Made by a program: the position numbers and the translations under genes. Positions 16,696 through 24,844 of a stretch of 64,000 nt of DNA are shown one piece after another. Source of the DNA: Streptomyces bluensis (GTDB taxonomy: Bacteria; Actinomycetota; Actinomycetes; Streptomycetales; Streptomycetaceae); NCBI RefSeq assembly GCF_014650715.1, contig NZ_BMVM01000001.1, positions 558,001-622,000 of the forward strand, written 5' to 3'. Each line of letters begins with the position of its first letter. Positions within the stretch are counted from its first letter, which is position 1. The notes under the pieces are model-generated. The model searched no databases, had not been told where the DNA came from, and saw only the letters and a list, made by a program, of their open reading frames with translations.

Positions 16696-17457
16696 ATGGG
16701 ACTGCTCGATGACAAGGTCGTCCTCGTCAACGGCGGCAGCCAGGGCGTCGGCGCGGGCATCGTGAGGGCGGCCGTACGCGAGGGAGCGACCGTCGCGTTC
16801 ACGGGACGCCGGGTGGGGCTCGGCGAGAAGCTCGCCGCGGACACGGGCGCCCACTTCCTGGCCGCGGACCTCTCGGACCCGGAGCAGGCGCGCGACAGCG
16901 TCGTACGGACGGTGGCCGGGCACGGTCGCGTCGACTGTCTCGTCAACGCGGCCGGGCTGACCTCGCGTGGGTCACTGCTGGACACGCCTCCGGAGCTGTT
17001 CGACGCGCACATCGCGATCAATCTGCGGGCGCCGTTCTTCGCGATGCAGGCGGCGGTTCAGCATCTGCTCGACCGCAGGGCGCCGGGCACCATCGTCAAC
17101 ATCATCACGTCCTCCTCGCACGGCGGACAGCCCTTCCTCGCCCCCTACGTCGCGGCCAAGGCCGGCCTCGCCGGGCTGACCCGCAACGCCGCCCACGCGC
17201 ACCGCTGGGACCGTGTCCGCATCAACGGCCTCAACATCGGCTGGACGGACACCGAGGGCGAGGACGCGACCCAGCGCGCCTTCCACGGCGCCGGCGACGA
17301 CTGGCGGGAGAAGGCCGCCCAGTCGCAGCCGATGGGCAAGCTCGGCCAGGTCGACGAAATCGCCGACTTCGTCGTGTTCCTGCTGTCCGACCGCAGCGGG
17401 GTGGTCACCGGATCGGTGATCGACTGGGACCAGATAGTGTTCGGCGGGCTTGACTGA
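16696..17457 (+). CDS. short-chain dehydrogenase/reductase
   Basis: NAD(P)-dependent oxidoreductase, 253 aa, with AAGGAG upstream. The Rossmann cofactor motif is GGSQGVGAG near residue 14, with Ser in ITSSSHGG and the YxxxK pair Y151/K155 in PYVAAKAGL. The C-terminal GSVIDWDQIVFGGLD closes the family fold. It sits 16 bp after the dioxygenase gene and 29 bp before a Gfo/Idh gene, clearly one operon. It probably oxidises a hydroxyl made or exposed by its neighbours. Confidence 0.9.
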   Translation: MGLLDDKVVLVNGGSQGVGAGIVRAAVREGATVAFTGRRVGLGEKLAADTGAHFLAADLSDPEQARDSVVRTVAGHGRVDCLVNAAGLTSRGSLLDTPPELFDAHIAINLRAPFFAMQAAVQHLLDRRAPGTIVNIITSSSHGGQPFLAPYVAAKAGLAGLTRNAAHAHRWDRVRINGLNIGWTDTEGEDATQRAFHGAGDDWREKAAQSQPMGKLGQVDEIADFVVFLLSDRSGVVTGSVIDWDQIVFGGLD

Positions 17458-17486
17458 ACCGCCCCCTGGGCTGAAGGAGCAAGATC

Positions 17487-18491
17487 ATGCGTTTGGGCAT
17501 CATGGGGCTGGGCCGGATCGGCGCGTTCCACGCGGAAACCCTGTCCGGGCTCGATGTGGTGGACTCCCTGGTGGTGACCGACCCGGTGGCCGCGGCCGCC
17601 TCGTCCGCCGCCGAGCGGTTCGGAGCGACGGCCGTGGACTCCCCCGAGGCCGTGTTCGCCGCCGGTGTCGACGGCGTCGTCATCGCCGCCGCGACCGACG
17701 CGCACCCCGAGCTGATCCTCGCCGCCGTCAAGGCGGGCGTCCCGGTCTTCTGCGAGAAGCCCGTGGCCAAGGGTGTCGAGGAGAGCCTGGAAGTGCTGCG
17801 CGCCGTCGAGGACGGCGGTGTCGAGGTGCACATCGGCTACAACCGCCGCTTCGACGCGGGCTGCGTCGCAGCGCGGAACGCCGTGGTGAGCGGCGAGCTC
17901 GGCCCGCTGCACACCGTACGGTCCACCACCCTGGACCCCGCCCCTCCCCCGGCCGCCTACGTGGCCGTCTCCGGGGGCATCTTCCGCGACTGCAGCGTCC
18001 ACGACTTCGACATCGTGCGCTGGGTGACGGGCCGCGAGGTGGTCGAGGTGTACGCGACCGGCGGCAACCGGGGCGCGGACTACATCGCGGCGGCGGGTGA
18101 CGTCGACACGGCGTCCGCGCTGCTCACCTTCGACGACGGAACCATCGGCGTCATCTCCAACTCCCGGCACAACGCGCGCGGTTACGACGTGCGGCTGGAG
18201 CTGCACGGCATGAAGGACAGCATCGCGGTGGGCCTGGAGGACCGGCTGCCGCTGCGCTCGGTCGAGCCGGGGGTCACGTTCCCCTCGGGCACGCCGCACA
18301 CCTTCTTCATGGACCGCTTCGCCGACGCATACCGTGCGGAACTGACCGCGTTCACCGAGGTCGTGGCGGGCACCCGGCCCTCCCCCTGCACGGTGGCGGA
18401 CGCGATCGAGGCGAGCTGGATCGCCGAGGCGTGCACGCTGTCGCTGCACGAGCACCGGCCCGTACGCCTGGAAGAGGTACGCAAGGCATGA
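17487..18491 (+). CDS. Gfo/Idh/MocA oxidoreductase, inositol 2-dehydrogenase-like
   Basis: 334 aa. The N-terminal Rossmann domain (MRLGIMGLGRIGAFHAETL) is followed by the EKPVAKG motif that holds the catalytic Lys. The C-terminal domain carries DCSVHDFDIVRW, matching the Asp and His of bacterial myo-inositol 2-dehydrogenases. This enzyme type oxidises a secondary hydroxyl of inositols or sugars with NAD. It has a GAAGGAG ribosome site and is coupled to the next Gfo/Idh gene by an ATGA overlap. Specificity is inferred only from family resemblance. Confidence 0.87.
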   Translation: MRLGIMGLGRIGAFHAETLSGLDVVDSLVVTDPVAAAASSAAERFGATAVDSPEAVFAAGVDGVVIAAATDAHPELILAAVKAGVPVFCEKPVAKGVEESLEVLRAVEDGGVEVHIGYNRRFDAGCVAARNAVVSGELGPLHTVRSTTLDPAPPPAAYVAVSGGIFRDCSVHDFDIVRWVTGREVVEVYATGGNRGADYIAAAGDVDTASALLTFDDGTIGVISNSRHNARGYDVRLELHGMKDSIAVGLEDRLPLRSVEPGVTFPSGTPHTFFMDRFADAYRAELTAFTEVVAGTRPSPCTVADAIEASWIAEACTLSLHEHRPVRLEEVRKA

Positions 18492-19507
18492 CGGACGAAC
18501 CGCTGCGGATCGGGGTGCTGGGCGCGGCCCGCATCGCCGGGCTCGCGATCGTCGGCCCCGCCCGCGCGGGCGGCCACCGCCTCGTCGCGGTGGCCGCCCG
18601 CGACCACGCCCGCGCCACCGCCTTCGCGGAACAGCACGGCGTGGAGCGGGTCGTCGGCTCGTACGCCGAACTCGTCGCCGACCCCGAGGTCGAGGTGGTC
18701 TACAACCCGCTCGCCAACGGTCTCCACGGACCGTGGAACATGGCCGCCGTCGCCGCCGGCAAGCATGTGCTGACGGAGAAGCCGTCCGCGAGCAACGCGG
18801 AGGAGGCGGCCGAGGTGCACAAGGCCGTCACGAAGGCGGGCACCGTCTTCATGGAGGGCTTCCACTACCTGTTCCACCCGGTCACCCGGCGACTCCACGA
18901 ACTGCTGGAGAGCGGGGAGCTGGGCGAACTCCGGCACGTGGACACGGTGATGGCGATGCCCGCGCCCCCGGGGAGTGACCCCCGCTGGTCGCTCCCGCTC
19001 GCCGGTGGCGCCCTGATGGACGTGGGCTGCTACGCCCTGCACGCCCAGCGGATGGTCGCCCCCTGGGCGGGCGGCGCGCCCCGTCTGGTCGCCGCACGTG
19101 GCGGCGAGCGGGCCGACGCTCCCGGGGTCGACGAATGGCTGGACGCCGACCTGGAGTTCCCGAACGGTGCGACCGGCAGCGCCCGCTGCCACATGGCGCA
19201 CCACGAGGTGCGGTTCAGCTGCCGGATCGTGGGCAGCCGGGGCGAGGCCACGGCGTTGAACTTCGTCCAGCCGCATCTGGACGACCGGGTCGTGGTGCGC
19301 ACGGCAGCCGGTGAGCGCACCGAGGAACTCGGCCGCCGGTCCTCGTACACCTACCAGCTCGACGCCTTCGCCGCCCATCTGCGGGAGGGCGCGCCCGTCG
19401 CTCTGGACGCCGACGACGCGCTGACCACCATGCGCCTCATCGACGACTGCTACCGAGCGGCGGGCTTCCCCGTCCGGCCGCGGAACCCACCCGCGCCCAC
19501 GGGGTGA
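18488..19507 (+). CDS. Gfo/Idh/MocA oxidoreductase, second copy
   Basis: 339 aa from ATG 18488, overlapping the previous stop. Rossmann start is RIGVLGAARIAGLAIVGPA, with EKPSASNAEEA. The C-terminal domain has GGALMDVGCYALHAQRM, the glucose-fructose oxidoreductase/dihydrodiol dehydrogenase style of active site rather than the inositol-dehydrogenase style of its upstream neighbour. So the two adjacent paralogues probably act on different intermediates. It is the last gene of the operon, followed by a terminator hairpin. Confidence 0.87.
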   Translation: MTDEPLRIGVLGAARIAGLAIVGPARAGGHRLVAVAARDHARATAFAEQHGVERVVGSYAELVADPEVEVVYNPLANGLHGPWNMAAVAAGKHVLTEKPSASNAEEAAEVHKAVTKAGTVFMEGFHYLFHPVTRRLHELLESGELGELRHVDTVMAMPAPPGSDPRWSLPLAGGALMDVGCYALHAQRMVAPWAGGAPRLVAARGGERADAPGVDEWLDADLEFPNGATGSARCHMAHHEVRFSCRIVGSRGEATALNFVQPHLDDRVVVRTAAGERTEELGRRSSYTYQLDAFAAHLREGAPVALDADDALTTMRLIDDCYRAAGFPVRPRNPPAPTG

Positions 19508-19521
19508 GAAGCAAAGAGGAG

Positions 19522-19548
19522 GGGGTGGCACCGGTGCGGCGCCACCCC
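19522..19548. terminator. bidirectional terminator hairpin
   Basis: GGGGTGGC (19522-19529) pairs with GCCACCCC (19541-19548). It lies between the two convergent Gfo/Idh genes and is suited to ending both operons of the module. Confidence 0.65.
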
Positions 19549-19565
19549 TTCCTGCCCCGTCCGGT

Positions 19566-20585
19566 CTACGCGTAGAAGGCGGGCCGCTCGATCATCTCGA
19601 CCTCGACGCGCCGCCCCTCCCGCTGGGCCGACACTCCCGCCTCGCACACGGCCGCCGCCGCGTAGCCGTCCCACACGCTGGGTCCGGTGACCTCACCGCG
19701 CCGGGTGGCGTCCACCCACGCCTGGACCTGACGGTCGTACGCGTCCGCGAAACGCTCCAGATAGTCCGGCGTGACGCGGCCGCCCCACCGGCCGTCGGCG
19801 CTGACCCTCGGGCCGCCCTCGTCACCGATGCGTACGGTGCCCCGCTCGCACACCGCTTCGGCCCGCACCTGGTAGCCGTTGCCGCAGTGACCGAAGATCT
19901 CGACGTCGACGAGCGCGCCCGACTCCGTTTCGAACAGGACGAGTTGCGGGTCGTCCATGCCTTCGGGCGCGTACGACGACGGGGCCGGCTTGAGCACGGT
20001 GACCGCGGTGATCTCCTGGCCGAGGAGCCAGCGAGTCACGTCCATCTCGTGCACCACGGAGTCGTTGATGAGCATCTCGTTGGTGAACCACGGTGGCATC
20101 GACGGGTTGCGGTGCCGGTGGTGCAGCATCAGCGCCCTGCCCAGTTCCCCACCGTCGAGGAGCCGTTTGAGTTCGGCGTACTCGGCGTCGTACCGCCGCA
20201 TGAAGCCCACCTGGATGCGCCGGTGCCCGAGCCGCCGCTCCGCCTCCAGCACCCGGAGCGCGGAGGCCGCGTCGGGGGTGAGCGGCTTCTCGCACAGGAC
20301 GGGCAGGTCGCGGTCGAGGGCTTCGAGCAGCGCCGCCTCGTGGGCGGGTCCGGGCGAGGCGATGAGGACGGCGTCCACGTCCGGTGCCGCCATGGCGGCC
20401 ACGGGTTCGGTGTACGCCCGGCACCCGTCCATCGTGGCGGCCAGGGCCTCGGCCCGCTCCTCGTCGAGGTCCACGACCGCGGTCACCCGTGCGCCGCTGA
20501 TGACCCGCTGAATCCGGCGCACATGGTCGGCGCCCATCTTTCCGGTGCCGACGACCGCGACGCTCAGCGTTCCCCGAGACGGCAT
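19566..20585 (-). CDS. Gfo/Idh/MocA oxidoreductase, third copy (IolG-like)
   Basis: 339 aa from ATG 20585 ([21 protein letters not shown]), preceded by a GGGGGG run. The start overlaps the upstream isomerase gene by 22 bp, so the two are coupled. EKPLTPDAA and [16 protein letters not shown] match inositol 2-dehydrogenase catalytic segments, including the His. It runs convergent to the other two copies. Having an IolE-like partner makes an inositol-like substrate attractive, but the other iol genes are missing from the window. Confidence 0.88.
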   Translation of the reverse strand: MPSRGTLSVAVVGTGKMGADHVRRIQRVISGARVTAVVDLDEERAEALAATMDGCRAYTEPVAAMAAPDVDAVLIASPGPAHEAALLEALDRDLPVLCEKPLTPDAASALRVLEAERRLGHRRIQVGFMRRYDAEYAELKRLLDGGELGRALMLHHRHRNPSMPPWFTNEMLINDSVVHEMDVTRWLLGQEITAVTVLKPAPSSYAPEGMDDPQLVLFETESGALVDVEIFGHCGNGYQVRAEAVCERGTVRIGDEGGPRVSADGRWGGRVTPDYLERFADAYDRQVQAWVDATRRGEVTGPSVWDGYAAAAVCEAGVSAQREGRRVEVEMIERPAFYA

Positions 20586-21469
20586 GTTGCCCCCCGCAAT
20601 ACCGAGCGCAGGTGCTCGGCGCTGGCCCACACGTCCTCGACCGGGCCCTTCTGCCGGGGTTCCTCGGTGAGGATCGTGTCCTGTTCCAGGACGTACCAGC
20701 CGTCGTACCCGCGTGCGCTGAGGTGGGTCACGATGGCCTGGACGTCGACGTCGCCGGCGCCCAGGGGGCGGTACATGCCCTCGCGCACGGCCTCCGTGTA
20801 GGAGAGACGGCCGGACTGGACCTTGGCGGCGAGGGAGGCGTCCACGTCCTTCATATGGGTGTGGGCGATCCGTTCGGGTGCCTGGCGGGTGAGTTCCGCG
20901 GGGTCGGTGCCGCCGATGAGCAGGTGGCCGGTGTCGAGACACAGGGAGATCGCCGAGTGCTCCAGAACGCGCCGTACCTCGTCGCCGTTCTCGATCATCG
21001 TGCCCACGTGCGGGTGCAGGACGGCCCGTACGCCGCGTTCGGCGGCCAGGGACGACAGCCGGTCGAGGTTGGACAGCAGCAGCTTCCAGCCGTCCGCGTC
21101 GAGTTCGGGGCGGGAGTCGTAGCCGTCCTGGCCGGTGACGGCCGACAGGACGAGCACGTCCGCCTTCGAGGCGGCGTAGCTCTCCAGCAGTTGTTCCACC
21201 TCGGGCACGGGATCGTGGCCGGGGATGTGGAGCAGGAGCGGAGTGAAGCCGCCGACGGCCTGGAGGTCGTGGTGGGCGAGGATCTCGGCCATGGCGTCCG
21301 GTTCGCCGGGCAGGAAACCCTCAGGGCCGATCTCGGTGGCGGCGAGGCCGACCTCACGCATCTCCTTCAGGACGCGTTCCGGGGTCAACTGGTGGCCCCA
21401 GCCGGGAACTTCGCACACGCCCCAGGAGATGGGCGCACCGGCGATCCTGTGCTGCGACGGGGTGTTCAT
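20564..21469 (-). CDS. sugar phosphate isomerase/epimerase, IolE-like TIM barrel
   Basis: 301 aa from ATG 21469, with GAAAGG upstream. The xylose-isomerase-like barrel starts [20 protein letters not shown] and carries candidate metal ligands in [23 protein letters not shown] and YVLEQD. The opening resembles inosose dehydratases (IolE), but the fold also covers hydroxypyruvate isomerases and epimerases. Its promoter region holds the same tandem boxes as the dioxygenase operon. With the coupled IolG-like enzyme it probably dehydrates or isomerises a keto-polyol. Confidence 0.83.
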   Translation of the reverse strand: MNTPSQHRIAGAPISWGVCEVPGWGHQLTPERVLKEMREVGLAATEIGPEGFLPGEPDAMAEILAHHDLQAVGGFTPLLLHIPGHDPVPEVEQLLESYAASKADVLVLSAVTGQDGYDSRPELDADGWKLLLSNLDRLSSLAAERGVRAVLHPHVGTMIENGDEVRRVLEHSAISLCLDTGHLLIGGTDPAELTRQAPERIAHTHMKDVDASLAAKVQSGRLSYTEAVREGMYRPLGAGDVDVQAIVTHLSARGYDGWYVLEQDTILTEEPRQKGPVEDVWASAEHLRSVLRGATCRLGER

Positions 21470-21773
21470 GCCGTGGCCTTTCGGTCGGTCCAGTCGGGGC
21501 CCGCGCCCGCGGCGGGCGGGCGGCGGTGGCCGGTTCGGGCGGGCGGGCCGTTCACCTGGACGCAAACGTAGGCGCGGCGCCAGGTAATACTGAAGAGGCA
21601 GAACCCATCATTAACCCATCATTGGGCAGATCTTCTTCCCCTCATTCCTGCGCCTCGGACGCACCCTTGGGAGGAGATCCCACGGCGTCGTAGTGTCGGG
21701 TCACGATCAACCCCCGCCTCACCGCACCGCCCCGCACAGCCCAGGCCGCCCCGCAGAAGGAAACGCAGACCAC
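21470..21773. other. divergent intergenic region (304 bp)
   Basis: No credible gene. It holds the tandem boxes of site B (21598-21621), with an AT-rich TATTAC/GTAATA patch at about 21585-21590 that could be the isomerase -10, and the GAAGGAAA ribosome site of the reductase at its right end. Confidence 0.5.
21598..21621 (-). promoter_or_regulatory. tandem TGAYGGGTT boxes, site B
   Basis: On the - strand TGATGGGTT occurs twice (complements of 21613-21621 and 21602-21610), 11 bp apart and followed by CTGCC. It has the same geometry and orientation toward the isomerase operon as site A has toward the dioxygenase operon. Confidence 0.6.
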
Positions 21774-22679
21774 ATGGGTACGTCAGCCGTCCAGTCCCGC
21801 ACGATCGCCTTCATCGGCCTCGGCATCATGGGTTCCCCCATGGCCGCCAACCTCGTCCGGGCCGGGCACACCGTCGTCGGACACAACCGGAGCCGCCCGC
21901 CGGTGGACCGTCTGGTCGAGGCGGGAGGCCGGGCGGCGGACAGCGTGGCGGCCGCGGTCGCCGAGGCGGACGTCGTCATCACGATGCTTCCCGCGGACCC
22001 GCAGGTCACCGAGGTCGTCCTCGGCGAGAGCGGCGTTCTGGCCCACGCCCGTCCGGGCACCCTCGTCATCGATATGAGCAGCGTCAGCCCCCGGACCGCC
22101 GTCGCGATCGCCGAGGCGGGCAGGGACAAGGGCGTCCGGGTCCTGGACGCCCCGGTGTCCGGTGGTGAGGCCGGTGCCGTCGAGGCCGTGCTGTCCATCA
22201 TGGTCGGCGGTGACGCGGCAGACTTCGCCGAGGCCGAACCGCTCTTCGGCGCGCTCGGCACGACCGTCGTCCACGTGGGCCCGCACGGCGCCGGGCAGAC
22301 CGTCAAGGCCGCCAACCAGCTCATCGTCGCGGTCAACATCCAGGCCCTGGCCGAGGCGGTCGTCTTCCTGGAGAAGGCGGGCGCCGATCTCCCCTCCGCC
22401 CTGGAGGTGCTCGGCGGCGGTCTGGCCGGTTCCACGGTTCTCGCCCGCAAGAAGGACGCCATGCTGAACCGGGACTTCAAGCCGGGCTTCCGCATCGACC
22501 TGCATCACAAGGACATGGGCATCGTCACCGACGCGGCCCGTGCCACGGGCGCCGTCCTCCCCCTCGGTGCCCTCACCGCCCAGCTGATGGCCGCCGCCCG
22601 CGCGGGCGGCGACGGCCCGCTCGACCACTCCGCCCTGCTGCGCGGGGTGGAACGGCTCTCGGGCCGAACCCCGGAGTGA
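21774..22679 (+). CDS. NAD(P)-dependent beta-hydroxyacid dehydrogenase, tartronate semialdehyde reductase-like
   Basis: 301 aa from ATG 21774, with AAGGAAA upstream; earlier in-frame codons give low-complexity sequence. The motifs are FIGLGIMGSPMAANL (NAD binding), DAPVSGGEAGA (substrate binding) and GQTVKAANQLIV with the catalytic Lys. These are the 2-hydroxy-3-oxopropionate reductase (GlxR/GarR) version of the family. It would convert tartronate semialdehyde to glycerate, or act on a related hydroxyacid. It is divergent from the IolE-like gene over site B, so it may belong to the same regulon. Confidence 0.88.
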   Translation: MGTSAVQSRTIAFIGLGIMGSPMAANLVRAGHTVVGHNRSRPPVDRLVEAGGRAADSVAAAVAEADVVITMLPADPQVTEVVLGESGVLAHARPGTLVIDMSSVSPRTAVAIAEAGRDKGVRVLDAPVSGGEAGAVEAVLSIMVGGDAADFAEAEPLFGALGTTVVHVGPHGAGQTVKAANQLIVAVNIQALAEAVVFLEKAGADLPSALEVLGGGLAGSTVLARKKDAMLNRDFKPGFRIDLHHKDMGIVTDAARATGAVLPLGALTAQLMAAARAGGDGPLDHSALLRGVERLSGRTPE

Positions 22680-22720
22680 GCGCGACGCCGCGAACACAAC
22701 CGAACTGACGGGTGCGGGGA

Positions 22721-23443
22721 CTACTCCCAGACGACGACGTTGCGCCGTACCGGCACCGCGGAGGGGTCGGTGGCGAACAGTTCGGGCGAATGCGCTCTGA
22801 TGCGTTCGATGTCGCTGAAGACGGCCCGCAGATGTGTGCGCATCGCCGTGCGCGCCAGCGTCACGTCCCCGCCCACCACCGCGTCGAAGATCTCCCGGTG
22901 CTGGTCCGCGAAGACCGCGGGGGACACGTTCTCGTACAGGCCCAGACGGCGGGCGCGGTCCAGATGCCCCTTGGCGGCGGCGACGGTCGTCCAGGCGTTC
23001 GCGTGGCCACTCAGCCGCATCAGGCCCTGGTGGAACGCCTCGTCCAGTTCGAAGAACTCCTCGATTCCGAGGCCCTCTCGCTGCTGACGTTCGAGGTTGT
23101 CGCGCAGTTCCTGGAGGACCGCGTCGTCCAGTTCCGGGGGCAGGTCGTCCAGCGCGGCCAGCTCGACCGCCTCCCGCAGGAACTGCGCGTCGGAGACCTG
23201 GGCCGGGTCCACCCTTGAGACGAACGAACCGATCTGCGGGAAGACCTGGACGAGGCCTTCCTGGGCCAGGAGGATCAGGCTCTCCCGCACCGGCGTACGG
23301 CTGACGCCCAGCGACGCCGCGAGCTCGTTCTCCGACAGCGCGGCGCCCGGCGGGAGTTGGAGTGTCAGCACCATCTGACGCAGCGTCACATAGATCTCGT
23401 GCCGACCGGTCCGTCTGGTCCGCTGCCGTTTGGGTTGGGCCAT
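22721..23443 (-). CDS. GntR-family regulator (FadR/FCD type)
   Basis: 240 aa. The winged HTH reads LSENELAASLGVSRTPVRESLILLAQEGLVQVFPQIGSFV (residues about 38-77), followed by an all-helical FCD effector domain with ligand-binding His residues near AFHQGLMRLSGH and QHREIFDAV. FCD regulators typically sense small organic acids such as hexuronates. It is divergent from the D-mannonate dehydratase operon, with a strong palindrome between them, so it is the likely specific regulator of the hexonate genes. Confidence 0.9.
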   Translation of the reverse strand: MAQPKRQRTRRTGRHEIYVTLRQMVLTLQLPPGAALSENELAASLGVSRTPVRESLILLAQEGLVQVFPQIGSFVSRVDPAQVSDAQFLREAVELAALDDLPPELDDAVLQELRDNLERQQREGLGIEEFFELDEAFHQGLMRLSGHANAWTTVAAAKGHLDRARRLGLYENVSPAVFADQHREIFDAVVGGDVTLARTAMRTHLRAVFSDIERIRAHSPELFATDPSAVPVRRNVVVWE

Positions 23444-23449
23444 GGGCTC

Positions 23450-23455
23450 ATCGTA
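23450..23455 (-). promoter_or_regulatory. -10 TACGAT of GntR gene, leaderless
   Basis: On the - strand TACGAT ends 6 nt before ATG 23443, with no ribosome site between, implying a leaderless mRNA. Confidence 0.5.
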
Positions 23456-23546
23456 TCGCCAGGATCATGACCATCCGGCACACGTCCGGGGAGCTCCTCC
23501 CCCCTGGAAAGAACCAGGCCAGAGGCATTGCCGAAACTCTACGACA

Positions 23547-23566
23547 AGTGCTTGCATACAAGCACT
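23547..23566. promoter_or_regulatory. GntR/FCD operator palindrome
   Basis: AGTGCTTGCATACAAGCACT matches its own reverse complement at 18 of 20 positions, with the core CTTGCATACAAG close to the TTGTATACAA style used by FadR-subfamily regulators. It sits between the GntR gene and the mannonate dehydratase operon, about 65 bp before the latter. Confidence 0.75.
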
Positions 23567-23630
23567 GGCCGACAGCACGGTGCTCGTGCCGGCCGACCGA
23601 CCATGCCGCTGCCGTTAGGAGAGCTCTTCC

Positions 23631-24839
23631 GTGAGCAGGATCGAGCGCGTCGAGGTGTTCGTCGCCTCCCCCGGGCGCACGTTCGTCACGCTGCGCATCA
23701 CCACCACCGACGGAGTGACCGGCCTCGGTGACGCCACGCTCAACGGCCGCGAACTGGCCGTGGCGAGCTATCTGCGCGACCACGTGGCCCCCCTGCTGAT
23801 CGGCAGGGATCCGGCGCGGATCGAGGACGTCTGGCAGTACCTGTACCGGGGTGCGTACTGGCGGCGCGGGCCGGTCACCATGACCGCCATCGCCGCCGTC
23901 GACACCGCCCTGTGGGACATCAAGGGCAAGACCGCGGGGCTGCCCGTCTACCAGCTCCTCGGCGGCCGGTCACGGGACGGCGTGCTCGTCTACTCGCACG
24001 CCAGCGGCACCGACGTACCGTCCCTGCTCGACGACGTCGAGCGGTACCTCGAACTCGGCTACAAGGCGGTACGGGCCCAGGCGGCGGTACCCGAGGTCGG
24101 CGGCACCTACGGCGTGCGCAAGGGCAAGCTGTACGAGCCCGCGGCGAGCGACCTGCCCGACGAACAGCCCTGGGACACCGAGGCCTACCTCGGCTTCGCG
24201 CCGACGTACCTGGAGGCCGTACGGGAGCGCTTCGGCTTCGGCTTCCACCTGCTGCACGACATTCACCACCGGCTGACGCCAATCGAGGCGGCCCGCTTCG
24301 GCAAGAGCGTCGAGGGCTGCCGCCTGTTCTGGATGGAGGACCCGACCCCGGCCGAGAACCAGGAGGCGTTCCGGCTCATACGGCAGCACACCACGACACC
24401 GATCGCCGTGGGCGAGGTCTTCAACTCGATCTGGGACGTCCAGCAGCTGATCACCGAGCAGCTCATCGACTACGTGCGGACCACCGTGGTCCATGCCGGC
24501 GGTATCACGCATCTGCGCCGGATCTTCGACCTCGCCGCGCTGTACCAGGTCCGGACCGGTTCGCACGGCGCCACCGACCTCTCCCCCGTCAGCATGGCGG
24601 CCGCCGTGCACCTCGACATCGCCGTGCCGAACTTCGGCATCCAGGAGCACATGGGCCACCCGGACGAGGCCGCCGAGGTCTTCCGGACGGGCGTCACCTT
24701 CGCCGACGGGATGCTGCACCCCTCCGACGAGCCCGGACTCGGAGTGGAGTACGACGAGAAGGCCGCCGAACGCTTCCCCTACCAGCGGCGCTATCTGCCG
24801 GTGGCGCGCCGCCTCGACGGCTCGGTGCACGACTGGTGA
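23631..24839 (+). CDS. manD: D-mannonate dehydratase, enolase superfamily (ManD/RspA)
   Basis: Dehydrates D-mannonate to 2-keto-3-deoxygluconate, 402 aa. GTG 23631 follows AGGAGAG. Metal ligands D210, E236 and E262 and the catalytic His H212 fall at the positions known for characterised ManD enzymes; R148 and Y160 correspond to the Arg/Tyr pair. The motifs are [35 protein letters not shown] and EHMGHP. Some ManD homologues (RspA type) have low mannonate activity and work in L-gulonate or L-idonate pathways, which fits this cluster. It is first gene of the operon behind the GntR operator. Confidence 0.92.
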   Translation: MSRIERVEVFVASPGRTFVTLRITTTDGVTGLGDATLNGRELAVASYLRDHVAPLLIGRDPARIEDVWQYLYRGAYWRRGPVTMTAIAAVDTALWDIKGKTAGLPVYQLLGGRSRDGVLVYSHASGTDVPSLLDDVERYLELGYKAVRAQAAVPEVGGTYGVRKGKLYEPAASDLPDEQPWDTEAYLGFAPTYLEAVRERFGFGFHLLHDIHHRLTPIEAARFGKSVEGCRLFWMEDPTPAENQEAFRLIRQHTTTPIAVGEVFNSIWDVQQLITEQLIDYVRTTVVHAGGITHLRRIFDLAALYQVRTGSHGATDLSPVSMAAAVHLDIAVPNFGIQEHMGHPDEAAEVFRTGVTFADGMLHPSDEPGLGVEYDEKAAERFPYQRRYLPVARRLDGSVHDW

Positions 24840-24844
24840 GCGGC

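Noticed and set aside
22706..22713. TGACGGGT between the reductase and GntR genes
   Set aside because: Isolated half-box at convergent gene ends, not a promoter position.
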